A DNA stretch of 64,000 nt from Terrisporobacter mayombei. GTDB taxonomy: Bacteria; Bacillota; Clostridia; Peptostreptococcales; Peptostreptococcaceae. Below are positions 35,522 to 45,431 of the stretch, in pieces. The position numbers and the translations under genes were made by a program. The stretch spans positions 992,001-1,056,000 of the forward strand of contig NZ_JAHZMP010000001.1 of NCBI RefSeq assembly GCF_020748465.1, in the 5' to 3' direction. The notes below the pieces were generated by a model, which did no database searches, was not told where the DNA came from, and saw nothing but the letters and a program-made list of their open reading frames with translations. Every line of letters starts with the position of its first letter. The stretch's first letter is position 1.

Positions 35522-36384
35522 CATATTTGTTTTTTGTATAAATATGTAAATTACAAAGTCTTAATAATTTTAAAACTCTTCTTCCATTAACGAAAGCTTT
35601 TAAGTAATAATCACTATCTAATTGTGAAATTGATACTTTACCCTGGCTAGAAGATGCATGTATAAATTGATTATTTCCTAAATAAATTCCCACACGAGAA
35701 ATAACATTATCCATAACTCCTAAAGTATCAAAAAATACTAAGTCTCCAGGTCGTAGATCCTTTTTGCTAATATATGTTCCATACGCTCCCTGCTCCTTTG
35801 ATGAACGTGGTAAAGATATTCTTGCTACGTTTTTGTATACATACCAAGTAAATCCAGAACAATCAAAAGTATCAGGACCTTCATCTGCCAAACATACTTT
35901 TTACCAAGTAAGCTTTTAGCATATTCAATTATATTCTCTGCACTTACTGAAATTGTTATTTGGCTAATATCTGATATTTTATTGCTTAAATAGATACTTG
36001 CAACATATCCTTCTTTGCCATTATATTTTATTTTTGATCATCCATATGATGTTGATATTACTTCTACCTCGCTTCCCTTGGATATAGTTCCTATAATAGA
36101 AGCTTTTGTTGATGAACTACTTCTAAAATTTAATACACTTACATTGACATACTTTTTCACCTTTCTACTACTTGTACTGTTCTATCACTTAAATATTCGA
36201 TAGATAAAAATCCAAGTATATCTTTATATCTAACTAAAATCCATCCATCTGACTGTGGTAATATTTCAACCTGAGTATTTTTAGGTAGAGATTGTATTAT
36301 TTCATAATCAGTAGAAGGCCCCTTCCTAAAATTTAAATTATCTATATTAACTATTTTTATTTTATTATTTATGCTTGCAATCAT
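35505..36384 (-). pseudogene. Decayed SH3b-NlpC/P60 wall hydrolase
   Basis: A degraded paralog of the intact gene at 36558-37634. Reading down the minus strand: an SH3b repeat (from ATG 36384; its signal peptide is missing), a frameshift near 36157, a second SH3b repeat containing TGA at 36040-36038 where the intact copy has Trp, another frameshift near 35892, and the NlpC/P60 domain in the last frame with DCSGF intact, but the catalytic His replaced by Arg (VISRVGIYLG), and the normal stop lost. At least four inactivating changes. A leader hairpin before the start is shared with the intact gene. Confidence 0.85.
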
Positions 36385-36522
36385 ACTTTCTCTTATAACT
36401 TAATGTTATAATATTATCAACTCCTGTTGATAATTTTAATAGAAAAACTCTATTATTGTAAATATATGCATGTTTGCAATAATTTGTGTTTGTTCAAATA
36501 CTATAAAAAATTTTTTTAAACA

Positions 36523-36554
36523 AAAAACTACCTCTAAAAATAGAGGCAGTTTTT
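36523..36554 (-). terminator. Terminator of the NlpC/P60 gene
   Basis: AAAAACTACCTCTA / TAGAGGCAGTTTTT, 13 paired bases with one mismatch and a 4-base loop; T run on the minus strand. Confidence 0.8.
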
Positions 36555-36557
36555 AAT

Positions 36558-37634
36558 TTATAATACTCTTCTAGCGTTTACAAATGCTCCATTGTAATAA
36601 GAACTCATTTGAGAAATTACAACTTTTCCTTTACTTGATGACGCATGTATAAACTCATTATTTCCTAAATATATTCCGACATGACTAACATTACCATCAT
36701 TTGATCCACTTGTATCAAAGAATATTAAGTCTCCAGCTTTTAAATTACTTTTACTTACATAAGCCCCATAATTACTTTGATCCTTAGATACTCTTGGTAA
36801 ACTTACATTTGCTGCATTTTTAAATGCATAGTAAGTAAATCCCGAGCAGTCAAAACTGCTAGGTCCTTGAGCTCCCCATACATAAGGCTTTCCAAGTAAA
36901 GTTTTAGCTAGAGATATAACTTTACTTACTGATGAAGATGTTGAAGTAGAGTTATCAGAAGCACTACTACTTAAATACTGGCTTGATACATATCCTGTTT
37001 TACCACTATACTTTATTTTTGACCATCCATTTGATGTCGATATTACTTCTACCTTAGTCCCACTTGATAGTGTTCCTATTACTGAATAACTTGTTGATGG
37101 CCCACTTCTAACATTTAAAGTTGAAGTATTTACATATTTTGTTGTCGTAGCACTTGATTCAGGGGCACTACTACTTAAATACTGACTTGATACATATCCT
37201 GTTTTACCATCATATTTTATTTTTGACCATCCATTTGATGTTGATATTAATTCTACCTTAGTTCCACTTGATAGTTTTCCTATTATTGAGTAACTTGTTG
37301 ATGGTCCGCTTCTAAAGTTTAATGATGTAGTGTTTACATATTTTGCCTTTGTGCTTGACGTATATTTTCCAACGTAATCTCCATGAACATATCCTGTTTT
37401 ATTAGAATATTTAACTTTTATCCAGGAACCGCTTTCTCCTAAATATTCTACTTTATCACCTTTGTTGAACTTTCCAATTGATGAATAACTTGTTGATGGT
37501 CCACTTCTAAAGTTTACCGTGTCTGCTGTTATAACTCTATACTCAGTATCTGCAAATGCTGTGGTCATTCCTGTATGTAACATAATTGACGATGCTACTA
37601 ATCCTGTTAAAACGTATTTTTTATCAATACTCAT
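36558..37634 (-). CDS. Secreted SH3b-NlpC/P60 peptidoglycan endopeptidase
   Basis: 358 residues: signal peptide (cut after AFA at about residue 28), three bacterial SH3 domains (about 33-90, 97-153 and 166-222, each with NFRSGPSTSYS or NVRSGPSTSYS) and an NlpC/P60 domain with Cys263 in FDCSGF, His318 in VSHVGIY and His330 in FIHASS. It cleaves peptide bridges in the cell wall outside the cell, probably in growth, sporulation or lysis. The start ATG has no ribosome site next to it; GGAG lies 38 bases upstream with a hairpin in between, as in the decayed copy. Confidence 0.93.
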   Translation of the reverse strand: MSIDKKYVLTGLVASSIMLHTGMTTAFADTEYRVITADTVNFRSGPSTSYSSIGKFNKGDKVEYLGESGSWIKVKYSNKTGYVHGDYVGKYTSSTKAKYVNTTSLNFRSGPSTSYSIIGKLSSGTKVELISTSNGWSKIKYDGKTGYVSSQYLSSSAPESSATTTKYVNTSTLNVRSGPSTSYSVIGTLSSGTKVEVISTSNGWSKIKYSGKTGYVSSQYLSSSASDNSTSTSSSVSKVISLAKTLLGKPYVWGAQGPSSFDCSGFTYYAFKNAANVSLPRVSKDQSNYGAYVSKSNLKAGDLIFFDTSGSNDGNVSHVGIYLGNNEFIHASSSKGKVVISQMSSYYNGAFVNARRVL

Positions 37635-37641
37635 AAATATA

Positions 37642-37678
37642 TTATAACTTCTTACAGTTATAATTTACTCAACTCCTC
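37642..37678 (-). promoter_or_regulatory. Conserved leader hairpin in front of the NlpC/P60 gene
   Basis: GAGGAGTT (37678-37671) is followed by TTATAACTGTAAGAAGTTATAA (37663-37642), which pairs over 8 bp, then the ATG 8 bases later. The decayed copy has the same order (AGGAG 36425-36421; TTATAAC-ATTAA-GTTATAA 36411-36393; ATG 36384) with a different loop. Confidence 0.5.
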
Positions 37679-37832
37679 TCACAGTGCTATTTTCTATATT
37701 GTCAATTTTTAAAGATAACTTTCTTAATAATTTTAAATATTATAATTAGTATTATTACAAAAATGTAAGTTTTTGTCCATAAGTTTAAATGTATTTACAT
37801 TATTTACATGAGTAATCAAGTAATTTTTGGAT

Positions 37833-37873
37833 ATAATAATAGACCAACTATAAATTAGTTGGCCTATTATTAT
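37833..37873 (-). terminator. Hairpin after the dUTPase gene
   Basis: ATAATAATAGACCAACTA / TAGTTGGCCTATTATTAT, about 16 paired bases with one mismatch. It has no strong T run, so termination is likely but not certain. Confidence 0.5.
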
Positions 37874-37882
37874 ATAAATATA

Positions 37883-38317
37883 TTATTGTTTGCCTGTGCT
37901 TCCAATTCCGCCTCTATCTTCTGCTTGAAGCCTTTCTACTTCATTAAAAGCTATCTTTGGTTGATTTTCTTGTATCCTAAATTGGCATATTCTATCATTT
38001 ATTTCTATTACTGTATCTCTAAGAGCAAATGCTGGCATAAACCACCAATCATTTGATCCACAATATGTGTTATCTACTATTCCACAATGATTAGTTTGAA
38101 TTATTCCAAAGTTTTTAAAAGTACTACTTCTTGGTACTATATGAGCTTCATAACCTTTAGGCAACTCCATAGCCACCCCTAAATGAATTAATTTGAATTC
38201 TCCTGCTTTTAATTCAACTTTTTCAGCAGATCTTAAATCTATCCAGTCAGACTTTCCATCTATGTATTCTAATCTTTTTATTTCATCATTAAGATATTGA
38301 ATTTTTATATTTTTCAT
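37883..38317 (-). CDS. dut: dUTP diphosphatase (dUTPase)
   Basis: 144 residues of the trimeric dUTPase fold with motifs: [10 protein letters not shown] (motif 1, Asp), PRSSTF (motif 2), GIVDNTYCG (motif 3), RICQFRI (motif 4) and DRGGIGSTG (motif 5, substrate-closing glycines). It splits dUTP to dUMP and keeps uracil out of DNA. AAAGGAG site, ATG start. It is divergent from topB. Length is normal for a chromosomal copy. Confidence 0.92.
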   Translation of the reverse strand: MKNIKIQYLNDEIKRLEYIDGKSDWIDLRSAEKVELKAGEFKLIHLGVAMELPKGYEAHIVPRSSTFKNFGIIQTNHCGIVDNTYCGSNDWWFMPAFALRDTVIEINDRICQFRIQENQPKIAFNEVERLQAEDRGGIGSTGKQ

Positions 38318-38481
38318 GCTGTTATCTCCTTTTAAACATATTATTTTTCATCTTATTTAAAGCACTTTTATATTTTACTACAATATATAATATTATGTAA
38401 GAGTATAAGAATTTAATTTCCAAATACTTGAGTAGTTCCAATATATATGGTAATATTGTAATGTTCAAAAGGAGGTATGAA

Positions 38482-40671
38482 ATGAAACTTATTTTAGCAG
38501 AAAAACCATCTGTTGCTAAGACTATTGCATCCTTTTTAGGTGCAAAAACTAGGCACAACGGATATTTTGAAGGAAATGAATATATTGTCACATATGCAGT
38601 TGGACATTTAGTATCTCTGTATGATATGAAAGATTATGATAAAGATAAATATTCTGGATCATGGAAGATGGATAGTTTTCCATTTATCCCTCAAGATAGA
38701 TTTAAATTTAAAGTTGAAGCTTCTAAAAAAGATCAATTTAATGTAATTAAAACCTTGTTAAATAGAAATGATGTTGAATATATAATAAATGCAACAGATA
38801 ATGATAGAGAAGGTGAGCTAATATCTTTTTTAATTTTTCTTATGGCAAAAAATAAGAAGCCTGTAAAAAGAATATTAGTTAATGAGTGGACTCCTCAAGA
38901 TATTACAAAAGGACTTCAAAATCTTAAAGACGATGAAGAAATGAGAAACCTACAAGCTGCTGGTTATACAAGGCTAATCACAGACTGGCTAATAGGTATA
39001 AATTTTACTTCCATAGCCACTCTTAAATATGGGAATGGTAAATTACTAAACATAGGACGTGTTATACTTCCTACTGTAAAACTAGTTTACGATAGAGACA
39101 TGGAAATTAGAAACTTTGTTCCAAAAACTTATTATGAAATAGAAGGAAGTTTTAGATGTAAAAACGGTGAGTATAAAGGTAAGTTAGTTAAAAATAAAAA
39201 TAGTAAATTTGATACACCTGAAGAAGCTAAAGTAATAATTGATAGTATTACTTCTAAAGAAGGTACGATAACAGATAAAAAAGTTACTACTTCTAAAGAA
39301 TATTCTCCTAAATTATTCTCTCTGACTTCACTTCAAGGTTTTATAACTTCTAAATATAGTCACTTTACTTCAGATAAAGTTCTTAACGTTTGTCAGTCTT
39401 TATATGAAGGTAAAGGAAAAGGTGGATATATTACTTATCCAAGAACAGATTCTATTTATCTTGAAGAAAGTTTAGTAGATAAGACTGCTCAAACTTTAGA
39501 TAAATTAAAAAAAGGTCTACCATATGAAGGTAAAATTAAATTTACAAAAACAAAAAGAGTTTTTGACTCTTCAAAAGTTGATAGCCATAGTGCCATTACA
39601 CCTACTTACATAATTCCTACAAATCTAACATCAGATGAAGCTATTGTTTACAATGCTATCAAAGATAGGTTTATTGCTAACTTTATGCCACCTGCAGAGT
39701 ATGAAAATACAGAAATTAAAACTGATGTGGATAAAAATATCTTCCTTACTAAAGGAAAAGTATTAAAAATTAAAGGTTATTTGGAAGTTTACAATAAGGA
39801 AGAAAAAGACGATTTACTTCCTATGATGGATAAAAATGAAGTGGTAGATGTTATTGAAGTAAAACCTATAAGCAAACAAACTACCCCTCCTAAACCATAT
39901 ACTGAGGATACTTTGCTTAAGGCCATGAAAAATTGTGGTAAAAATGTATCTGAAGAAGATACAGCTGTATTATCTGGTTATTCCATAGGAACTTCTGCAA
40001 CTCGTGCTGATGTACTTAAGAAAATCGGTCAAGTTGGATATGTAAGTAAAAAAGGAAAATCTTATTTTATAACTGACTTAGGTCAAAATCTAGTAGAAAT
40101 CTTCCCTGTTAAAGAACTATTTGACGTGGATTATACTGGTAAACTAGAAAAAAGCCTAAGTGATATTCAAAAAGGGCAGTTTACTAGAAAAGAATATTTA
40201 AACAATATAATGAGCTTTATTTGGAATAGTGTAAATCGTATTAAATATGATAGACAAAAAAAGATCTCTACAGAAAGTTTCACTTATAATGCAAAAACTA
40301 AAAAGTTTGTAAGCGATAAAAAAAATTCAACCTCTAAGAAATCTACAAAGACTGCTACCAATGCATCTAAATCAATTGAAAATACTTCCCTAGGAAAATG
40401 TCCAGTTTGTGGTGGCGATGTTATGGAAAGCGAAAAAGGATTCTTTTGCACAAATTATAATAATTGTAAATATGGTATTTTCAAAGATGATAAATACCTA
40501 CAATTATTTAAAAAGAAGCCAACAAAAACTATGGTTAAAAGTTTACTTAAAAAAGGTGAGGCTAAAGTCAAGTCTATGACTGGTAAGGACGGCAATAAAT
40601 TTGATGCCATACTTAAGTATGAAAAGAATGATAAGGGATATTATGGTTGGCTAATAAAAAAAGATTCATAA
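38482..40671 (+). CDS. topB: DNA topoisomerase III
   Basis: 729 residues from the ATG at 38482, right after AAAGGAGG; an in-frame earlier ATG at 38428 lacks such a site. TOPRIM domain first (EKPSVAKTI and DNDREGE), then the type IA core with catalytic Tyr in YITYPRTDSIYL, and a C-terminal zinc-ribbon (CPVCGG...CTNYNNCKYG, about residues 638-665). It relaxes and decatenates DNA. Some clostridial topB genes sit on conjugative elements; nothing here indicates one, so I read it as chromosomal. Confidence 0.92.
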   Translation: MKLILAEKPSVAKTIASFLGAKTRHNGYFEGNEYIVTYAVGHLVSLYDMKDYDKDKYSGSWKMDSFPFIPQDRFKFKVEASKKDQFNVIKTLLNRNDVEYIINATDNDREGELISFLIFLMAKNKKPVKRILVNEWTPQDITKGLQNLKDDEEMRNLQAAGYTRLITDWLIGINFTSIATLKYGNGKLLNIGRVILPTVKLVYDRDMEIRNFVPKTYYEIEGSFRCKNGEYKGKLVKNKNSKFDTPEEAKVIIDSITSKEGTITDKKVTTSKEYSPKLFSLTSLQGFITSKYSHFTSDKVLNVCQSLYEGKGKGGYITYPRTDSIYLEESLVDKTAQTLDKLKKGLPYEGKIKFTKTKRVFDSSKVDSHSAITPTYIIPTNLTSDEAIVYNAIKDRFIANFMPPAEYENTEIKTDVDKNIFLTKGKVLKIKGYLEVYNKEEKDDLLPMMDKNEVVDVIEVKPISKQTTPPKPYTEDTLLKAMKNCGKNVSEEDTAVLSGYSIGTSATRADVLKKIGQVGYVSKKGKSYFITDLGQNLVEIFPVKELFDVDYTGKLEKSLSDIQKGQFTRKEYLNNIMSFIWNSVNRIKYDRQKKISTESFTYNAKTKKFVSDKKNSTSKKSTKTATNASKSIENTSLGKCPVCGGDVMESEKGFFCTNYNNCKYGIFKDDKYLQLFKKKPTKTMVKSLLKKGEAKVKSMTGKDGNKFDAILKYEKNDKGYYGWLIKKDS

Positions 40672-40672
40672 T

Positions 40673-40714
40673 AAAAATAGGGGAATAAATCTCAATATTT
40701 ATTCCCCTATTTTT
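40673..40714. terminator. Terminator between topB and pepT
   Basis: AAAAATAGGGGAATAAAT / ATTTATTCCCCTATTTTT, an 18-bp perfect stem with a 6-base loop and T runs in both directions. Confidence 0.88.
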
Positions 40715-40735
40715 TAATTAACTATGTAAAAATAA

Positions 40736-41953
40736 TTACATTTCTGCATATATTTTAACTAATTCAATAGCTATATCAACAACTTTATCCATACCTTCAA
40801 CACTTATATGTTCACAAGCTCCATGATAAGCTGCTCCACCAGTTCCTAAGTTTGGACAAGGAAGTCCTTTAAAACTTAATTGAGCACCGTCAGTTCCTCC
40901 ACGTATAGCATCTACAGTTGGCTCTAAACCTACTGCTTTTATAGCTTTTTTAGCATTGTCTATTAAATGCATGCATGGCTCTATTTGTTCTTTCATATTT
41001 CTGTATTGTTGTTTTATAGTAAGAGTTACTACACCTTCACCGTATTTTTCATTCATAGTTTTTTCTATGTTTTGTAAAAATTCATTTCTTGCAGCAAACT
41101 TATCTGCATAATGATCTCTAACTATGTAAACTAATTTAGAATATTCAACTGAACCTATAGTTTCCATTAAATGATAAAACCCTTCATATCCTTCAGTAGT
41201 TGCTGGAGTTTCATTTGGTAACATTGAATTTATCTCCATAGCTAATAATTGAGAGTTTACCATTATATCTTTTGCACTACCTGGATGAACATTTATACCT
41301 TTTATTTCAAATGTTGCTCCTGATGCATTAAAGTTTTCATATTCTATTTGTCCTTCTAACCATCCATCTAAAGTGTATGCAAAATCAGCTCCAAATTTCT
41401 CAACATCAAAATTATGAGCTCCTGTACCTATTTCTTCATCGGGATTAAATCCTATACATATCTTTCCATGAGGTATATTCTCTTTTTGTATTATTTCTAT
41501 TGCAGTCATTATTTCTGCTATACCTGCTTTATCATCTGCCCCAAGTAAAGTAGTTCCATCTGTAGTTATTAAAGTTCTTCCTTTAAAGTTTTTTAAATGT
41601 GGAAAATCTGAAACTTTTATAACTCTTCCACTCTCTCCTAAAACTATATCTTCTCCATCATAATTTTCTATGATTTGTGGGTTTACATTTTGTCCACTTA
41701 TATCTTCTGCAGTATCTAAGTGAGCTATAAATCCTAATTTAGATTTGTCTTCATATCCTTTTGTTGCAGGTAAAGTTCCATAAACATAACATTTATCATC
41801 TACATGAGCATCTTCTATTCCTAGTTCTTTCATCTCTTCTACTAATAATTTAGCTAAATCAAATTGACGAGAAGTAGAAGGTACAGTTTCGCTACTACCA
41901 TCACTAGTAGTCCATACTTTTACATAATTTAACATTCTTTCATAAGCTCTCAT
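40736..41953 (-). CDS. pepT: Peptidase T (tripeptidase)
   Basis: 405 residues of the M20B family. Zinc ligands in GFIAHLDTAED and GADDKAG, catalytic Glu pair in NPDEEIGTGAHNFD, and GGTDGAQLSF near the C-terminus. It removes the N-terminal residue from tripeptides in the cytoplasm. AGAAGGAG site, ATG start. It lies directly next to a peptide transporter gene and two M24 aminopeptidase genes, forming a peptide-use cluster. Confidence 0.95.
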   Translation of the reverse strand: MRAYERMLNYVKVWTTSDGSSETVPSTSRQFDLAKLLVEEMKELGIEDAHVDDKCYVYGTLPATKGYEDKSKLGFIAHLDTAEDISGQNVNPQIIENYDGEDIVLGESGRVIKVSDFPHLKNFKGRTLITTDGTTLLGADDKAGIAEIMTAIEIIQKENIPHGKICIGFNPDEEIGTGAHNFDVEKFGADFAYTLDGWLEGQIEYENFNASGATFEIKGINVHPGSAKDIMVNSQLLAMEINSMLPNETPATTEGYEGFYHLMETIGSVEYSKLVYIVRDHYADKFAARNEFLQNIEKTMNEKYGEGVVTLTIKQQYRNMKEQIEPCMHLIDNAKKAIKAVGLEPTVDAIRGGTDGAQLSFKGLPCPNLGTGGAAYHGACEHISVEGMDKVVDIAIELVKIYAEM

Positions 41954-41994
41954 AGTTTCAATCTCCTTCTGTTGAAAAATTTATTTTAATTTAA

Positions 41995-42031
41995 TAAAAA
42001 ACTGGGTTCTGTAACAGCTCAGAACCCAGTT
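41995..42031 (-). terminator. Terminator after the POT transporter gene
   Basis: AACTGGGTTCTG / CAGAACCCAGTT, 12-bp stem with an 8-base loop and six T on the minus strand. Confidence 0.88.
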
Positions 42032-42062
42032 GTAATATTTTTATTATGATACTGTATGATAA

Positions 42063-43442
42063 TTAAGCTACTTTGTTTTCACCATTTTCATTATCATCAG
42101 CAACTAATTTGCTTAAGTTTTTATCTAGTGCAAATAATGCTACTGCACAAACAAATAATATTACTGGTATTACAGTATAAACTGTTATCATATCAAATTG
42201 CTTTGTAAAGTTGTATATTGCTCCATGAGTTTTACCAGCTATAAATGTAGCAAAAGTCCAAACTCCCATTAATACAGCTAAGTATTTTTTTGGAGCATAT
42301 TTACTTACAAATGAGTTTCCAAGTGGAGAGAAACACATCTCCCCTAAACTTAAGAAGAATCCAAATGCTATTATCCACATTATAGAAGCTTTTGCAGTTT
42401 CTGGAGCACCTATTCCTCTTGTAAATTCAGCTCCAACTAACATTAAGAATGCAACTCCTAAGAAAGCCAATCCTATACCTGTTTTCTTAAATAAAGATAA
42501 GTCACCTTGTGGTCTTTGAGATAGTTTGTACCATAAAGAACCTAAAACTGGTCCAAGAGCAATACATAAGAATGCATTTTCTGAGTCAAACCATAATAAT
42601 GGCACTTGGAAGTTACCAATTGACATATCAACAAATGCTCCACCATAATCATAAACTGCTAGGTAAGTAACATACCAGAATAACCAGAATATTACTGAGA
42701 AAGTAGAAACTAAAACTATAGCCATTACTCTTTTCTTTTCCATTACAGTTAATGGTTCTTTGCTATCATTTTTAGTACTATCATCTTTTTCTTGACCAGC
42801 TAAGAATGGCTTTTTACCATGTTCTCCTAATAGCTTCCATCCTAAAACAAATATTATTGCTCCAACTATCATTATGGCTGCCGAGAATTTAAAGCATGCT
42901 GTATATCCTAAAACGCCACCTTTATTAAATAAATACATATAAGCAAATCCAAAGAAAGTTGTTCCAAAGAAACTACCTATATTTATGAAACTATATTGTG
43001 TTGAGAAGGCTGAGTCAAGTTGATCTTGATCTTTAAATAAAGTACCTGTTAATGCAGATAAATTACCTTTAAATAAACCTGTACCTAAAGCAACTAAAGC
43101 TATCATTATATTAATTCCTGATATATCTGTAGCATTAGCCCCTATAAAATAACCAGCACCCATTATTAACATTCCCGCTGGTATGGCATATCTAGCTCCT
43201 ACCCATCTATCACAAACCATACCACCAAATATTGGTGCCAAGTAAGTAAATGCTACTAAGTTAGATACTGCTAAAGCTGCTTGATCTGATGTAAGTCCTA
43301 GTCCACCTGTTGCAACGCTTGCTGCAATAAATAATAACAATATTCCTTTACTTCCATAGTATGCTGATCTTTCAAACGAAAAAGCGCCTGAGCATAAATA
43401 GAAAGCTAAAGGTTTCTTTTTTGATTTAACTGTGTTTTCCAT
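42063..43442 (-). CDS. dtpT: POT-family proton-dependent di-/tripeptide transporter
   Basis: 459 residues from the ATG at 43442 with GGGGGA upstream; an in-frame ATG 48 bases earlier (43490, AGGAA nearby) is the alternative and would give 475 residues. About 14 membrane segments of the MFS type. POT signatures: FSFERSAYYG (ExxER-like motif in helix 1) and GTGLFKGNLSALTG. It takes up di- and tripeptides with protons. It supplies substrates for PepT and the aminopeptidases on either side. A perfect palindrome lies about 100 bases before the start. Confidence 0.9.
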   Translation of the reverse strand: MENTVKSKKKPLAFYLCSGAFSFERSAYYGSKGILLLFIAASVATGGLGLTSDQAALAVSNLVAFTYLAPIFGGMVCDRWVGARYAIPAGMLIMGAGYFIGANATDISGINIMIALVALGTGLFKGNLSALTGTLFKDQDQLDSAFSTQYSFINIGSFFGTTFFGFAYMYLFNKGGVLGYTACFKFSAAIMIVGAIIFVLGWKLLGEHGKKPFLAGQEKDDSTKNDSKEPLTVMEKKRVMAIVLVSTFSVIFWLFWYVTYLAVYDYGGAFVDMSIGNFQVPLLWFDSENAFLCIALGPVLGSLWYKLSQRPQGDLSLFKKTGIGLAFLGVAFLMLVGAEFTRGIGAPETAKASIMWIIAFGFFLSLGEMCFSPLGNSFVSKYAPKKYLAVLMGVWTFATFIAGKTHGAIYNFTKQFDMITVYTVIPVILFVCAVALFALDKNLSKLVADDNENGENKVA

Positions 43443-43543
43443 GTTGTCCCCCATATAATGTATTTTTTGTGTATCTTCCATATCAGTCATTTCCTAAGCT
43501 GTTAATAAATATGGCTGATTGTCCGTACACAGTTTTATGATAA

Positions 43544-43577
43544 CTATCAAAGATATCTTAATAGATATCTTTGATAG
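43544..43577. repeat. Perfect 15-bp inverted repeat upstream of the POT transporter
   Basis: CTATCAAAGATATCT / AGATATCTTTGATAG with a 4-base centre. It has no T run, so it could be a regulator-binding site for the transporter gene or a weak terminator of the aminopeptidase gene. The left 13 bases recur at 47008-47020 upstream of kdpF. Confidence 0.55.
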
Positions 43578-43637
43578 ATTCAAACTCCTTAAGCTTATTT
43601 CAAACTTTTATAATTATTATTTTTTTAATTTTCAATA

Positions 43638-45431
43638 CTATATTGCTCTTGTATATTCTTTTAACCAGTTTCTTTCTTCTTCATTTAAATAAGGACTGAT
43701 TGTTTCGTATACGTTTTTATGATAATCATTTAAATACGATTTTTCTCTTTCAGTCATTAAACTTGGATTAATTCCATCTAAATCTATTGGACACATAGTT
43801 ATTGCATTAAATGCCATGAATTGTCCATTTATATTTTTCTCTAGCTTTTTAACAACTAGTTGGTTTTCTATACGAATTCCATGAGAACCTTCCATATAAA
43901 TTCCTGGTTCATTTGTTATAACCATTCCTTCTTCGAAAGGAGTTGTTTCATGTTTTGCAGGTACAATATACCATCTGAATCCAGCTGGTCCTTCATGCAC
44001 ACTTAACATATATCCAACACCATGTCCTGTTCCACATTTATAGTCAATTCCCATATCCCACATTGGTCCTCTTGCAAGTATATCTAAGTTATATCCTCTA
44101 CATCCATGTAAGAACTTAGCCATGGAAAGGTTTATCATACCTCTTGCTACTGCAGTATAATGTGTTTTAAATTCCTCAGATATTTCTCCCAATATGTATG
44201 TTCTTGTTACATCTGTAGTTCCCTCTAAATAATGACCTCCAGAATCTACTAAGAACATATGCTCTGCTTTTATTTTGTAATCGCTTTCTTCAGTTGCTGC
44301 ATAATGCATCATAGCAGCATGTTCTTTATAACCTGCTATAGTTTCAAAACTTAAATCAAAAAATCCTTCTTGTTCTTTTCTAAGCTTTAATAGCTTTTCT
44401 GATGCACTAAGTTCACTAATTTCAATTTTACCTACGTTAGTTTTTAACCAGTACATAAATTTAGTACACGCTATGCCATCTTTTATATATGCATTTTCTA
44501 TATTTTTCAATTCAGTTTCATTTTTCATTGCCTTCATTAAAACTGCAGGATTTTCTATTTCTACTTTTTTAATATTTTCTGAAATATTATTATATAAAGA
44601 ATAGTTTACTCTCTCCGGATCTAGCATTATAACTTCTTTTTCATCTAATCCTTTTATGAAATCATAAACATCATTATATGGTCTTATTTCTATATTAGAT
44701 TCATTAAATTCTGACTTAACAGAATCCTCAAGTTTATTCTCATTAATAAATAAATAAGCTTTATCAAGAGTTATAGCTGCATAAGCAAGCACTACTGGTG
44801 TATAACTTACATCATTTCCTCTTATATTAAATATCCATGCTACCTCATCTAAAGTTGTTACTACATGAGTTGTCGCACCATTTTCTCTCATTACATTTCT
44901 TATTCTATTTATTTTTGATTGGAAGCTTTCTCCAGCATATTTCACATCTAATGCGAAAGCCTTTTCTTCTGATAAAGCAGGTCTATCTTCCCAAATAGAA
45001 TCAATAAGATCTTCGTCATACTTAATGATAACGTTTTTCTTCTCTAATTCTTCTTTAAGTTCTAATCCTTCACCAGCTGCTATCAATCTTCCGTCAAAGC
45101 CTAATTTTCCACCTATCTCTATATTTTCTATAACAAATTCATTAACAGTTGGTACTCCTTCTTCTCCCATTTTGAATAGGTCTATACCACTTCCTGCTAA
45201 CTCTTTTTCAGCTTGAATAAAATATCTTCCATCAGTCCATAATCCAGCTTTCTCTTTAGTTACTACTACAGTTCCTGCTGAACCTTTAAAGCCTGAAATA
45301 AATTTTCTAGATTTAAAATATTCCCCAACATATTCACTTTGGTGATTGTCTGCAGAAGGAATAATGTAAACATCAATGTTTCTATCTTCCATTATTTCTC
45401 TAAGTGCAGATACTCTACCTGCTATATTCAT
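43638..45431 (-). CDS. Xaa-Pro aminopeptidase (M24B, long form)
   Basis: 597 residues: two creatinase-like N-terminal domains (residues 1-310) and a C-terminal pita-bread domain. Metal ligands visible in FLVDSGGHYLEGTTDVTRT (two Asp), GTGHGVGYM (His), VITNEPGIYMEG (Glu) and GIRIENQLV (Glu). Long forms of this type release an N-terminal residue before proline. AGGGGTGG site, ATG start. Divergent from the second M24 peptidase across a 411-base gap. Confidence 0.93.
   Translation of the reverse strand: MNIAGRVSALREIMEDRNIDVYIIPSADNHQSEYVGEYFKSRKFISGFKGSAGTVVVTKEKAGLWTDGRYFIQAEKELAGSGIDLFKMGEEGVPTVNEFVIENIEIGGKLGFDGRLIAAGEGLELKEELEKKNVIIKYDEDLIDSIWEDRPALSEEKAFALDVKYAGESFQSKINRIRNVMRENGATTHVVTTLDEVAWIFNIRGNDVSYTPVVLAYAAITLDKAYLFINENKLEDSVKSEFNESNIEIRPYNDVYDFIKGLDEKEVIMLDPERVNYSLYNNISENIKKVEIENPAVLMKAMKNETELKNIENAYIKDGIACTKFMYWLKTNVGKIEISELSASEKLLKLRKEQEGFFDLSFETIAGYKEHAAMMHYAATEESDYKIKAEHMFLVDSGGHYLEGTTDVTRTYILGEISEEFKTHYTAVARGMINLSMAKFLHGCRGYNLDILARGPMWDMGIDYKCGTGHGVGYMLSVHEGPAGFRWYIVPAKHETTPFEEGMVITNEPGIYMEGSHGIRIENQLVVKKLEKNINGQFMAFNAITMCPIDLDGINPSLMTEREKSYLNDYHKNVYETISPYLNEEERNWLKEYTRAI

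Noticed and set aside
38482-40671. topB as sign of an integrated conjugative element
   Set aside because: No relaxase, integrase, VirB4/VirD4 or att repeats nearby; neighbours are housekeeping genes.
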